The notes beneath the pieces are model-generated. The model ran no database searches. It had not been told where the DNA came from and worked only from the letters and a program-made list of their open reading frames with translations. The position numbers and the translations under genes were made by a program. A stretch of DNA of 11,790 bases, taken from positions 1-11,790 of the forward strand of contig NZ_ANIK01000024.1 of the NCBI RefSeq assembly GCF_000347175.1, in the 5' to 3' direction. Source of the DNA: Leptospira alstonii serovar Sichuan str. 79601. GTDB lineage: Bacteria > Spirochaetota > Leptospiria > Leptospirales > Leptospiraceae. The first letter of the stretch is position 1, and each line of letters begins with the position of its first letter. Below are positions 1-11,790 of the stretch, one piece after another.

Positions 1-595
1 TTAGTTCGACTAAATCTAAAACTTTTAAGATTCGTTCCGCTTCCTTTTTGTATCGATCAGGAAGTAAAGCTACAGAAACTTCTCTGGATGCTTTTGTTCG
101 TAAATGCTTTTTGGTGATTTCAGTCAAACCGGCTTGAGTGAATAAACTGTGAAGTCGATTCTTACCTTGCGTCAGTTGCCTTGTCCAGTTCTCATGCTCT
201 GTACACAATCGCCGATTATCTTCCTCTTCATCCGTGGGAATCGGAACAACCGGTAATTCTTCTATTGGATAACGTTGAATGAGCCTGGCTATTTTTAAAC
301 TGTCTTCTTTATCAGTCTTTTTCAAAGATTGATAGATCGTTGCTAAGTCTCCGGGATTCAAGACAATTACTTGAATCCCTTTGTTTAAAATTGATTTTGC
401 AATTCTAAAAGATTGAGAGCCCGCTTCCAGACCTACAATATCATTTAAAGTCAGCCATTTTAATAAACTGCTAATACCGCTTTCCGTTGTACTGAATTGC
501 CGACGTTCGAGCGAGTTCTCCGAATTAATTCGAACAACCTCTAAACTTTTCTTTCCGCAATCAATTCCTACATACTTGATTTCTTGACTGTTCAT
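1..595 (-). CDS. IS110-family transposase (RuvC-like DEDD recombinase), N-terminal part, runs off the window edge
   Basis: Translating the minus strand from ATG at 595 gives 198 uninterrupted codons up to base 1, with no stop. The protein starts [20 protein letters not shown]. It shows the DEDD-domain pattern of IS110 transposases: D12 in GIDCGKK, E57 in [14 protein letters not shown], then D95 and D98 in [14 protein letters not shown]. This order and spacing fit the RuvC-like domain of DEDD_Tnp_IS110, which acts with a C-terminal catalytic serine domain that is not visible here. A good Shine-Dalgarno, AGGAG on the minus strand (plus-strand 603-607), sits 7 bases before the ATG and supports the start. 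Family members are about 300-450 residues long, so roughly half is present. The visible part is intact. Whether the whole gene is functional cannot be judged. Confidence 0.88.
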   Translation of the reverse strand, partial: MNSQEIKYVGIDCGKKSLEVVRINSENSLERRQFSTTESGISSLLKWLTLNDIVGLEAGSQSFRIAKSILNKGIQVIVLNPGDLATIYQSLKKTDKEDSLKIARLIQRYPIEELPVVPIPTDEEEDNRRLCTEHENWTRQLTQGKNRLHSLFTQAGLTEITKKHLRTKASREVSVALLPDRYKKEAERILKVLDLVEL

Positions 596-599
596 TTCT

Positions 600-710
600 T
601 TTCTCCTAAAATGACAGAGGGCGGAAGGTCTTAACAAAGCCGGGTGATATCACCAGCACTCCTATTCGCGGTCGACTTTGTTAAGCCGCCACACTTTGGT
701 TTGCGGTGGC
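600..710 (-). ncRNA. Candidate IS110 bridge RNA region upstream of the transposase
   Basis: In IS110-group elements a bridge RNA that pairs with donor and target DNA is encoded in the non-coding end upstream of the transposase, on the same strand. This stretch is in that place and is rich in secondary structure. A perfect 10-bp inverted repeat, CTTAACAAAG (630-639) and CTTTGTTAAG (676-685), encloses a 36-base interior. The interior contains the palindrome GGTGATATCACC (643-654), which leaves a large asymmetric unpaired segment of about 21 bases. A further stem, GCCAC (688-692) with GTGGC (706-710), lies outside. The assignment as a bridge RNA comes from position and structure only; no guide match was tested because the other element end is not visible. 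Confidence 0.4.
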
Positions 711-1025
<315 letters not shown>

Positions 1026-1727
1026 ATGGAAGAAAATTCTAATAAGAACGGAAAACAATCGTTCAAGAGAAAGTTTTTAATCTGGTTCATTCCGTTTCTC
1101 GTGGTCAATTTACAAAGGTTGATCGGTCTCACTTCTCGAAGAATCAATATCGGCAACGAAAGTATCGAAAAACTCCGCAAGGAAAAAAAACCTTACATCC
1201 TTTCGATCTGGCATACCAACGTTTTGTATTCTCCTTATCTCAATCGAAACGTGGGAGCCGCCGTTCTGATTTCCGAATCCAAGGATGGGGACTTTATCAA
1301 TCAAGTCGTTCATCGTTTCGGCAACTACAGCGTTCGGGGAAGTTCTTCCAAGGGAGGCTCCAAGGCCCTCAAGGCATTGATCACTCATCTTAAAAAAAAT
1401 CTTCCCGCCGCGGTTACACCCGACGGTCCGAGAGGTCCGGCGTTTATCGTTCAACCGGGTTTGATCGCTTCTGCGCAGGTTTCTCAGGTTCCGATCGTTC
1501 CGATGCACTATGAATGTACGCGGCAGTGGATCGCCGAAAGGGCCTGGGACAAACATAGAATTCCGAAACCGTTCACCACTTTCGTCGTTTCGTACGGAGA
1601 ACCGATTTATATACCGAGGAATTTGGATGAAAAAGGTTTTGAGGAGGCCAGATTGACGGTGGAAAACGCGATGCTCGAAAACCGCCGGAGGAGTATCGAC
1701 AAGGCGGAAGAATTAAGAAAAAAATAA
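1026..1727 (+). CDS. DUF374-family lysophospholipid acyltransferase-like protein
   Basis: The 233-residue product matches the DUF374 pattern (a branch of the LPLAT/PlsC acyltransferase superfamily) along its length. It has an N-terminal hydrophobic stretch (about 17-30), then [10 protein letters not shown] (61-70) holding the likely catalytic H63, [15 protein letters not shown] (about 84-98), [15 protein letters not shown] (about 104-118), [15 protein letters not shown] (about 131-145), and the C-terminal [10 protein letters not shown] and [11 protein letters not shown] blocks. Such proteins are thought to move acyl chains onto lipid or lipid A-like acceptors at the inner membrane; the substrate here is not known. 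The usual HX4D acyltransferase signature is not obvious after H63, which is normal for this branch. The gene stands alone, between the repeat spacer and a convergent signalling operon. No strong Shine-Dalgarno precedes the ATG, but the family match begins soon after it. Confidence 0.85.
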   Translation: MEENSNKNGKQSFKRKFLIWFIPFLVVNLQRLIGLTSRRINIGNESIEKLRKEKKPYILSIWHTNVLYSPYLNRNVGAAVLISESKDGDFINQVVHRFGNYSVRGSSSKGGSKALKALITHLKKNLPAAVTPDGPRGPAFIVQPGLIASAQVSQVPIVPMHYECTRQWIAERAWDKHRIPKPFTTFVVSYGEPIYIPRNLDEKGFEEARLTVENAMLENRRRSIDKAEELRKK

Positions 1728-1851
1728 TATTCTAATAATCTACTCTTTAAGTCTAAAATGACGTCTAACGTGGATTTTTGGATTTATCGAAAGAGACCGT
1801 CTTTTTTCCTACATCGTAAGACAATTTTTGAATCGTCCAATTTGCCGACTT

Positions 1852-1875
1852 TACCCGAGGCTCGGGCCTCGGGTA
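1852..1875. terminator. Strong GC hairpin between convergent genes, possible bidirectional transcription stop
   Basis: TACCCGAGGC (1852-1861) and GCCTCGGGTA (1866-1875) form a perfect 10-bp stem with a TCGG loop. It lies between the converging ends of the acyltransferase gene (1727) and the response regulator gene (1925), where a shared stop is expected. Neither side is followed by a T-run, so it is not a textbook intrinsic terminator. It could still slow polymerase or protect mRNA 3' ends. Confidence 0.45.
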
Positions 1876-1924
1876 GCTCCATGGGTTTGAAGTATAGATC
1901 GCACGGACTTAAAAATACGGACTT

Positions 1925-2377
1925 TTATCGGATTATACTCTGGTTTACTAAAACCCAATAGAATCCTATTTCGCTGGCTACGTCGCTGAACTTGTCGAAT
2001 TCAAAAGGTTTTACGACGTAACTGTTCACTCCAAGTTTATAACTTTCCACGATGTCTTTTTCTTCGGCGGACGAGGTAAGTATGACGACGGGGATCATTT
2101 TCGTGTTTTCCTCGCTTCTTACTTTTCTAAGTACTTCGATTCCGTCCACCTTGGGCATCTTCAAATCCAAAAGAATTAGGGAAGGCAAATGTGTTTTGTC
2201 CCGATCTTCATAACGTCCGGTCGCATATAAATATTCCAACGCCTCCTCTCCGTCTCTGACGAGTTTCACTTGGTTCGTGAGATTGTGTCTTTTCAAACTT
2301 CTCAGGGCGAGTTCCGAGTCCTGAGGATTGTCTTCCGCATAAAGGATCGTTATCAATTCTTCGTGATGGTTATTCAT
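1925..2377 (-). CDS. Single-domain (CheY/Rcp1-like) response regulator
   Basis: The 150-residue protein is one receiver domain with no DNA-binding or enzymatic output. The acidic pocket is E15 and D16 (in [10 protein letters not shown]), the phospho-acceptor is D71 in LILLDLKMP, and the switch residues are T101 in VVILTSS and K123 in VVKPF. The long insert after helix 2 ([12 protein letters not shown]) and the ending GFYWVLVNQ are typical of Rcp1-like regulators paired with phytochrome-type kinases. The start overlaps the end of the kinase gene by 8 bases, so the two are very probably translationally coupled and form a cognate pair. All key residues are present. With no output domain it must act through protein-protein contact or as a phosphate relay; its partner is not visible in the window. 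Confidence 0.93.
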   Translation of the reverse strand: MNNHHEELITILYAEDNPQDSELALRSLKRHNLTNQVKLVRDGEEALEYLYATGRYEDRDKTHLPSLILLDLKMPKVDGIEVLRKVRSEENTKMIPVVILTSSAEEKDIVESYKLGVNSYVVKPFEFDKFSDVASEIGFYWVLVNQSIIR

Positions 2378-3767
2378 GTTTATCGCCGACTCCTAACGTA
2401 AAATAAAAACAAGCGCCTTCGTTCAATGTTCCTTCCCCCCAAACCCTACCGTTGTGCCTTTCGGCGACCCTTTTGACGATCGCGAGTCCGACCCCGGTTC
2501 CTTCGAACTGATCGGCGTGGTGTAATCTCTGAAAGATGTTGAACAGTTTATGTTGGTATTTCATATCGAATCCGGCTCCGTTGTCTTTTACGAAGAATAC
2601 GGTTTCTTCTTCGTTTTGATACGATCCGATTTCGATTTTCGGATTTTCCTTATTTTTGGAATATTTAAAGGCATTGGAAATCAGGTTGAATAAAAGTTGT
2701 TTGAGAAGGCCGGAATCGGCTTTTGTATCAGGAAGATCCTCCACGGTAAAATCCATTTTCATATCCGGATAATAATTGGCGATTTCCTCCAAAACGTTTT
2801 TCGCCATAACTTTCATATTCACGTTGGAGAATACGGGTTCCCTTCTTCCCAGTCTTGAAAATTCCAAAAGATCGTCTATGAGTTCCCCCATGTTTTCGGA
2901 GTTCTGAATGATGATGTCCACGATCCTACGGCTTTCCTTTCCTAATTCTCCTCCGTGGTCTTCAATTAGAATTTTAGAAAATCCTAATATACCTCGAACC
3001 GGAGAACGAAGATCGTGCGAAACGGAATAAGAGAACGCCTCTAAGTCCTTGTTGGATCTTTCCAATTGTTCCGAATAAGTTTTGAGATTTTGATTGGATT
3101 TTTCCAAGACGTCTTCCGCATTTTGACGTCTTTGACTTTCCTTGTAGATGAGCCAGTTCTGGAAGAGAATGAAGGAAAGATTCAATACGATTCCCGAAAA
3201 GAGCAGTGTGACGGATATCGTCACGTTTATTTTCGAGTTGTTTTTTCGGATATTTAAAAGTCGAAGTTCTTCCGCTTTTACTTCCTTAAAGAGAGCCTTG
3301 ATTTTTTCCGATAAGATGTTTCCTTTCGGAGAACGAAACGAGCCCGCGTAACTTTGCGGGGATTTGTATTTTCTTACGAGAACCATCTCTTCCATATAGG
3401 CAAACTTTTCGTTCAAATCGGATTCGATGACCGAAAGTTTTTGTTGTTGGAAAGGGTTATCGATCGTTTTCTCCCGAATCGCTCGAATTCGTTCTAAAAC
3501 CAGACTTTTGTCTTTGAAATAAACGTTTAATTGTTCCGGAGCCCAATATAAAATATAAGCTCTTAAAACGGAGTGGGCTTCGTTAAAGGAAGAGAGAGCC
3601 TCCTCTAAATTTAAAAGTACTTCCTGAGTGTGTGTTTCCCATTTTTTGAGTTCTAAGGATTGTTTCAACGTGTAATAGGCCGATGCGGTCATGATGAAAT
3701 TCAGCAAGACGATTCCGATCAATCCGGAGACGATATTTTTTTCGATTTTATTTTTCAAAACACGCAC
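2370..3767 (-). CDS. Membrane-bound sensor histidine kinase with CHASE3-like periplasmic domain
   Basis: The 465-residue protein has a first membrane segment (about 12-32), a helical extracytoplasmic part of about 145 residues that looks like CHASE3 ([20 protein letters not shown] at 54-73 is typical), a second membrane segment (about 182-206), and a short coiled-coil linker (about 210-245). The kinase core follows: HisKA with H251 in [19 protein letters not shown]365 in the N box ([10 protein letters not shown]), DNGAGF (395-400) and GTGVGLAI (423-430). All catalytic motifs are intact. The core is of the phytochrome (Cph1) type and fits the Rcp1-like regulator that overlaps its 3' end. The signal sensed is unknown. 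The annotated start is GTG at 3767, but GAGGTG at 3770-3765 reads as a Shine-Dalgarno with 6-base spacing to TTG at 3758-3756, so the true start may be three codons later. Confidence 0.92.
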   Translation of the reverse strand: MRVLKNKIEKNIVSGLIGIVLLNFIMTASAYYTLKQSLELKKWETHTQEVLLNLEEALSSFNEAHSVLRAYILYWAPEQLNVYFKDKSLVLERIRAIREKTIDNPFQQQKLSVIESDLNEKFAYMEEMVLVRKYKSPQSYAGSFRSPKGNILSEKIKALFKEVKAEELRLLNIRKNNSKINVTISVTLLFSGIVLNLSFILFQNWLIYKESQRRQNAEDVLEKSNQNLKTYSEQLERSNKDLEAFSYSVSHDLRSPVRGILGFSKILIEDHGGELGKESRRIVDIIIQNSENMGELIDDLLEFSRLGRREPVFSNVNMKVMAKNVLEEIANYYPDMKMDFTVEDLPDTKADSGLLKQLLFNLISNAFKYSKNKENPKIEIGSYQNEEETVFFVKDNGAGFDMKYQHKLFNIFQRLHHADQFEGTGVGLAIVKRVAERHNGRVWGEGTLNEGACFYFTLGVGDKHE

Positions 3768-3818
3768 CTCAAACGTTCGGTATCATGAATCGTTTTATTC
3801 GATGAGAGTCTAAACCGT

Positions 3819-3824
3819 ATTATA
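3819..3824 (-). promoter_or_regulatory. Possible -10 element for the kinase-regulator operon
   Basis: The minus strand reads a perfect TATAAT here, inside the near-palindrome CCGTATAATACGG (3827-3815), about 52 bases upstream of the kinase start. No good -35 box lies 16-18 bases upstream, so this is a candidate only. The surrounding palindrome could be an operator. Confidence 0.35.
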
Positions 3825-4059
3825 CGGCCATTGGAAGATTCCGTTTTTTCGGGATACCGCCGGAACTAAAATTGGAGATGACTTTTTTACTCTATAATCC
3901 CTAAAATAGCAAGTAAAACTTAGTATATTGGATTTTTCTGAGATCATTGGACGAAACTTTATACGGAAAAATCTTCTTTTCTATCCGCTTGAATTTGGAA
4001 ATTTTTTACAATGCGACCCAAACTCACTTCGCCCTTGTGAAGTAAGGAATGGCAGGCAC
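3825..4059. other. Gene-free spacer between the kinase operon and the methyltransferase gene
   Basis: Together with the kinase leader this spacer is about 290 bases long. It is AT-rich and has no coding signal on either strand; a 68-codon plus-strand frame (3928-4134) runs into the methyltransferase antisense and has no family features. A weak stem, ACTTC/GAAGT around 4026-4043, follows the methyltransferase stop on the minus strand but has no T-run, so no terminator is called. Confidence 0.5.
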
Positions 4060-4923
<864 letters not shown>

Positions 4924-5009
4924 TCTAATATTCTATCGGGCAAGGCCGGAATTCTTTTGATAGAAATTCTGCTTTACGATTCGCTTCCTCCTGAAACTCA
5001 TGAAAGGAC

Positions 5010-6050
<1,041 letters not shown>

Positions 6051-6795
6051 ACGAATTCTCTTGCTTGCGAAGTCCCGGCGAAGCGGAAACAGATCCGGAA
6101 CGAAGTTAAGATAAGCCCTAGTCTAAAAAAGATTTTACGAAAGAATGTAGAACTCTTTCGTAAAACTGCGAATTTCGTTTCGATACTTCAGCCTTTAAAC
6201 ATTCTCATCGCATTGCAATTCTGAGTCCATGAGAAACTCGTAATAAACCGACATAAAACGCGTAGTAAAATTCAACACAAAAGCACTACAAGACGTAGTC
6301 TGGAAATAAAAATTGTCTAATCCAAGAAACGATTTCTTTTGTAAAAAAATTAATCTGCAGTAAAGGACCAGCATGAATTCAAATCAATACCGCATCAATC
6401 TACGAAAAATAGCGATCGGAATCTCCGGCCGGAATGCGAAATAGATGGGAAGTTGTTACGACGCAAAGGCAGACTGAGAGGAAGTTGGCGTTGGTGAATT
6501 CTATTTTTCAGGTTATGCTGTTTTTGGGGCGATGTAGGCTGTAACTGTAGTTGCGGTGGAAGGTTGGACATCCTACGTTCAAAGTTTTATCGATAGAATC
6601 CCCCGCCTGTAAATCATCCGGTCAAAACGAATCATTCACCGTAAAACATCTGAAAATACGTGAGCAGTAGAAAGAATACTGAGAATCGTTCAAACTCCAG
6701 GATTGATTTTCATATTGATTCGAACCATCTTCCCCTCTTTTCCACGAGAATTCTCTTGCTCGCCGAACCCTGCTTCGAAATCTTGGAACGGAAAC
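6051..6795. other. Gene-free region upstream of the cobalamin riboswitch
   Basis: No gene can be supported on either strand across these roughly 745 bases; stops are frequent and no family motif appears. It holds the hairpin at 6133-6165, the block TCCTACGTT (about 6579-6587) that recurs near 11638 in a similar context, and two copies of GAATTCTCTTGCT (6053-6065 and 6748-6760). The region could be decayed sequence. The promoter for the riboswitch transcript must lie towards its right end, but no confident -35/-10 pair was found. Confidence 0.5.
6133..6165 (-). terminator. Hairpin with T-run on the minus strand, intrinsic-terminator-like
   Basis: TTTTACGAAAGA (6133-6144) and TCTTTCGTAAAA (6154-6165) form a perfect 12-bp stem with a 9-base loop. 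On the minus strand the stem is followed by TCTTTTTTAGAC, a proper T-run; on the plus strand no T-run follows, although the stem lies 83 bases after the CapA-like gene. As drawn it would end transcription coming leftward from the gene-free region or serve both directions weakly. Confidence 0.5.
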
Positions 6796-6946
6796 TTGTT
6801 CGTCCTCGTAAAGAGGAAGGGAATCCGGTTTAAGTCCGGAGCTGAACCCGCAGCTGTAATCGCCAACAAAGGTTTCGCAATAATACCACTGTGATTTTCA
6901 CGGGAAGGGTGCGAAGTCGGCGAAAGCCAGAAGACCTAACGAGTGG
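6796..6946 (+). promoter_or_regulatory. Cobalamin (vitamin B12) riboswitch
   Basis: The stretch carries the conserved cobalamin riboswitch signature. AAGGGAATCCGG (6817-6828) leads into a TCCGG/CCGGA stem (6824-6828 with 6836-6840), followed by GAACCCGCAGCTGTAATCG (6844-6862) and the B12 box AGCCAGAAGACCTAAC (6925-6940). Long-range pairings expected of the fold are visible: CGCC (6861-6864) with GGCG (6919-6922), TTCGCA (6874-6879) with TGCGAA (6910-6915), and a short closing CTCG/CGAG (6805-6808 with 6940-6943). It sits about 120 bases before the TonB-dependent receptor gene. Bound adenosyl- or other cobalamin would normally lower expression of the transport genes downstream. The outer limits are approximate. 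Confidence 0.93.
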
Positions 6947-7018
6947 AAACAAACTGATGGGACTTTCGGGATCTAAGGTCGGGTTTGAAAAATAGGTTTT
7001 CGTACGATCGATATCCGC

Positions 7019-7037
7019 CGGGGTCCTCCCGATTTTT
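7019..7037 (+). terminator. Possible riboswitch expression platform: short hairpin with T-run
   Basis: CGGG (7019-7022) and CCCG (7028-7031) form a small stem followed by ATTTTTCTC, placed between the riboswitch and the receptor start. The same right arm, TCCCGA (7027-7032), can instead pair with TCGGGA (6966-6971) just after the riboswitch. Two exclusive pairings of one arm would suit a switch, although the short stem is weak. The palindrome CGCCCGGGCG (7051-7060) just before the ATG could also hide the ribosome site. Confidence 0.35.
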
Positions 7038-7064
7038 CTCTCCCTACTTGCGCCCGGGCGAAAT

Positions 7065-9215
<2,151 letters not shown>

Positions 9216-9216
9216 A

Positions 9217-10380
<1,164 letters not shown>

Positions 10381-10924
10381 GCGCCTTTCCAAAAGCGACG
10401 AGTCCCGAGAAATTGAAGAAGGGATGTTCGTAGAAACTCAAGTCGTCTCGTTCTCTCAGGATCGATTATGGCGGCTCCATTGCTTTGGCTTTGCCAAAGC
10501 AATGGACCGGGCTCTCGGCTTCAGTCAAGTTATTGCGTTTCGTCTTAGTATATTCAATTTCCGTAATTCCAATAACTTGACTCCGCTTCGATCCCTGCCG
10601 CGCGACCCGTAGTGAGCGCGGCAAACAAAAGCCGCGAAGCAAAGGCGTTGTTTCTCAGCGTAGCACCTGGAATATTCGGAGCTGTTTGCAAAGAAACAAA
10701 ATGAAGCGCGTATTGGCGACGTCGTTCTTCGCGAAACGCGATGTTATGACTATGATTGTCAAGAAAATATAAGGTATTGAAATAAATTCTTTCCTACATT
10801 TTCAAACCGAGAGGGCCGTCGCGAATCAATCGGAAAATTCTGATTTTGGGACGAGCAGCAAGAATTCTCTTGAATTTTTTTCGAAAACGGGCTCTAATCC
10901 TCTCTCAAAAAGAGACGGTGGTCA
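10381..10924. repeat. Palindrome-packed spacer, likely a multi-copy intergenic repeat
   Basis: No gene is supported. About 230 bases contain four nested or adjacent inverted repeats: a 14-bp stem with a 3-base loop, TCCATTGCTTTGGC/GCCAAAGCAATGGA (10476-10506); AGTCAAGTTATT (10523-10534) with AATAACTTGACT (10571-10582); GCCGCGC (10597-10603) with GCGCGGC (10616-10622); and TTGTTTCT (10648-10655) with AGAAACAA (10692-10699). None is followed by a T-run. Blocks ATGGACCGGG and CTTGACTCCG are shared with the spacer at 711-1025. The last 160 bases (10765-10924) are plain AT-rich leader for the ankyrin gene. Confidence 0.55.
10476..10506. repeat. Perfect 14-bp inverted repeat with 3-base loop
   Basis: TCCATTGCTTTGGC and its exact reverse complement flank the loop TTT. 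It is the strongest hairpin in the window. CCGGGCTC, not a T-run, follows it, so it is not an intrinsic terminator for the lipoprotein gene that ends about 95 bases earlier. It could stabilise that mRNA's 3' end. Confidence 0.75.
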
Positions 10925-11581
<657 letters not shown>

Positions 11582-11790
11582 AGTCATAATACTTAAAAAC
11601 CTGGCCGCTAAACCTTCACTGCTTGAAATGTGGGAACTCCTACGTTTAGAGCGATTCACAGAGTCGTGACAGGAGTTACCATAGTGTTTCGAGACGATTT
11701 TTCAATTAATGTACGTTAGGGGTTCTGAGAGGATTTTTTCGTTATTTTTTGATTTTTTTTCACACAAATCGGATCCGTCGCATACTTTCC
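11582..11790. other. Non-coding tail with a partly inverted short repeat
   Basis: No gene is seen. GGAACTCCT (11633-11641) and AGGAGTTACC (11671-11680) are near-inverted copies with one extra base, forming a possible imperfect stem about 50 bases after the ankyrin stop. GGAACTCCTACGTT resembles GACATCCTACGTT in the spacer near 6579. From about 11730 the sequence becomes T-rich without a hairpin in front. Confidence 0.4.

Larger units (their letters stand above)
1..710 (-). mobile_element. IS110-family insertion sequence, partial (transposase 5' part plus upstream end)
   Basis: The element is recognised by its transposase, which reads leftward out of the window, and by the structured non-coding stretch in front of it (596 to about 710). 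IS110 elements usually have no long terminal inverted repeats, so the outer boundary cannot be placed by eye; 710 is an estimate at the end of the last obvious stem next to the transposase. The left part of the element, including the C-terminal serine-containing domain of the transposase, lies outside the window. IS1533 of Leptospira borgpetersenii belongs to the same family, but identity with a named element is not claimed. Confidence 0.7.

Noticed and set aside
1110..1556. 148-codon minus-strand frame opposite the acyltransferase gene
   Set aside because: It is antisense to a gene with a full DUF374 match and has no recognisable motif of its own.
1758..1961. 67-codon plus-strand frame in the convergent spacer
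   Set aside because: It crosses the GC hairpin and the end of the response regulator gene and has no coding features.
4957..4980. TTGATA and TACGAT as a promoter for the CapA-like gene
   Set aside because: The spacing is only 12 bases, too short for a normal sigma-70 promoter.
6374..6445. Tiny 23-codon frame (starts MNSNQYRINL) with AAAGGA upstream
   Set aside because: A ribosome-site-like sequence alone is too little; the peptide has no features and the surroundings look non-coding.

Overview
The window looks like chromosomal DNA from a spirochaete of the genus Leptospira, most likely one of the pathogen-type species. This rests on the mid-40s GC content (judged by eye), the spirochaete-type lipobox, long gene-poor spacers full of short palindromes, an IS110-family element of the kind common in this genus, and the overall style of the proteins. 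The species cannot be settled from sequence reading alone.

Layout. Bases 1-595 (minus strand) hold the N-terminal 198 codons of an IS110-family transposase that runs off the left edge. Its upstream non-coding end (596 to about 710) is strongly structured and is a candidate bridge RNA locus. A palindrome-rich spacer follows to 1025. Next come a DUF374-type lysophospholipid acyltransferase-like gene (1026-1727, +), a convergent spacer with a strong GC hairpin, and a two-gene signalling operon on the minus strand: a CHASE3-like membrane histidine kinase (3767-2370) whose end overlaps a single-domain response regulator (2377-1925). Further right, a methyltransferase with an N-terminal zinc-ribbon-like segment (4923-4060, -) is divergent from an exported CapA/PgsA-like metallophosphatase-fold protein (5010-6050, +).

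A gene-free kilobase (6051-7064) carries a hairpin placed like a minus-strand terminator and then a well-conserved cobalamin (B12) riboswitch (about 6796-6946). The riboswitch leads into a TonB-dependent outer-membrane receptor (7065-9215), followed one base later by a predicted lipoprotein (9217-10380) that reads as a beta-propeller. The most interesting reading of the window is that these three parts form a B12 uptake unit: the riboswitch senses cobalamin, the receptor is the BtuB-like gate, and the propeller lipoprotein is a surface capture protein, analogous to BtuG next to BtuB in Bacteroides. The lipoprotein's function is inference. The riboswitch, receptor and tandem arrangement are seen directly.

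The right end holds another palindrome-packed spacer (10381-10924), an ankyrin-repeat protein gene (10925-11581, +), and a tail with a short, partly inverted repeat. No tRNA, rRNA or CRISPR array was recognised.
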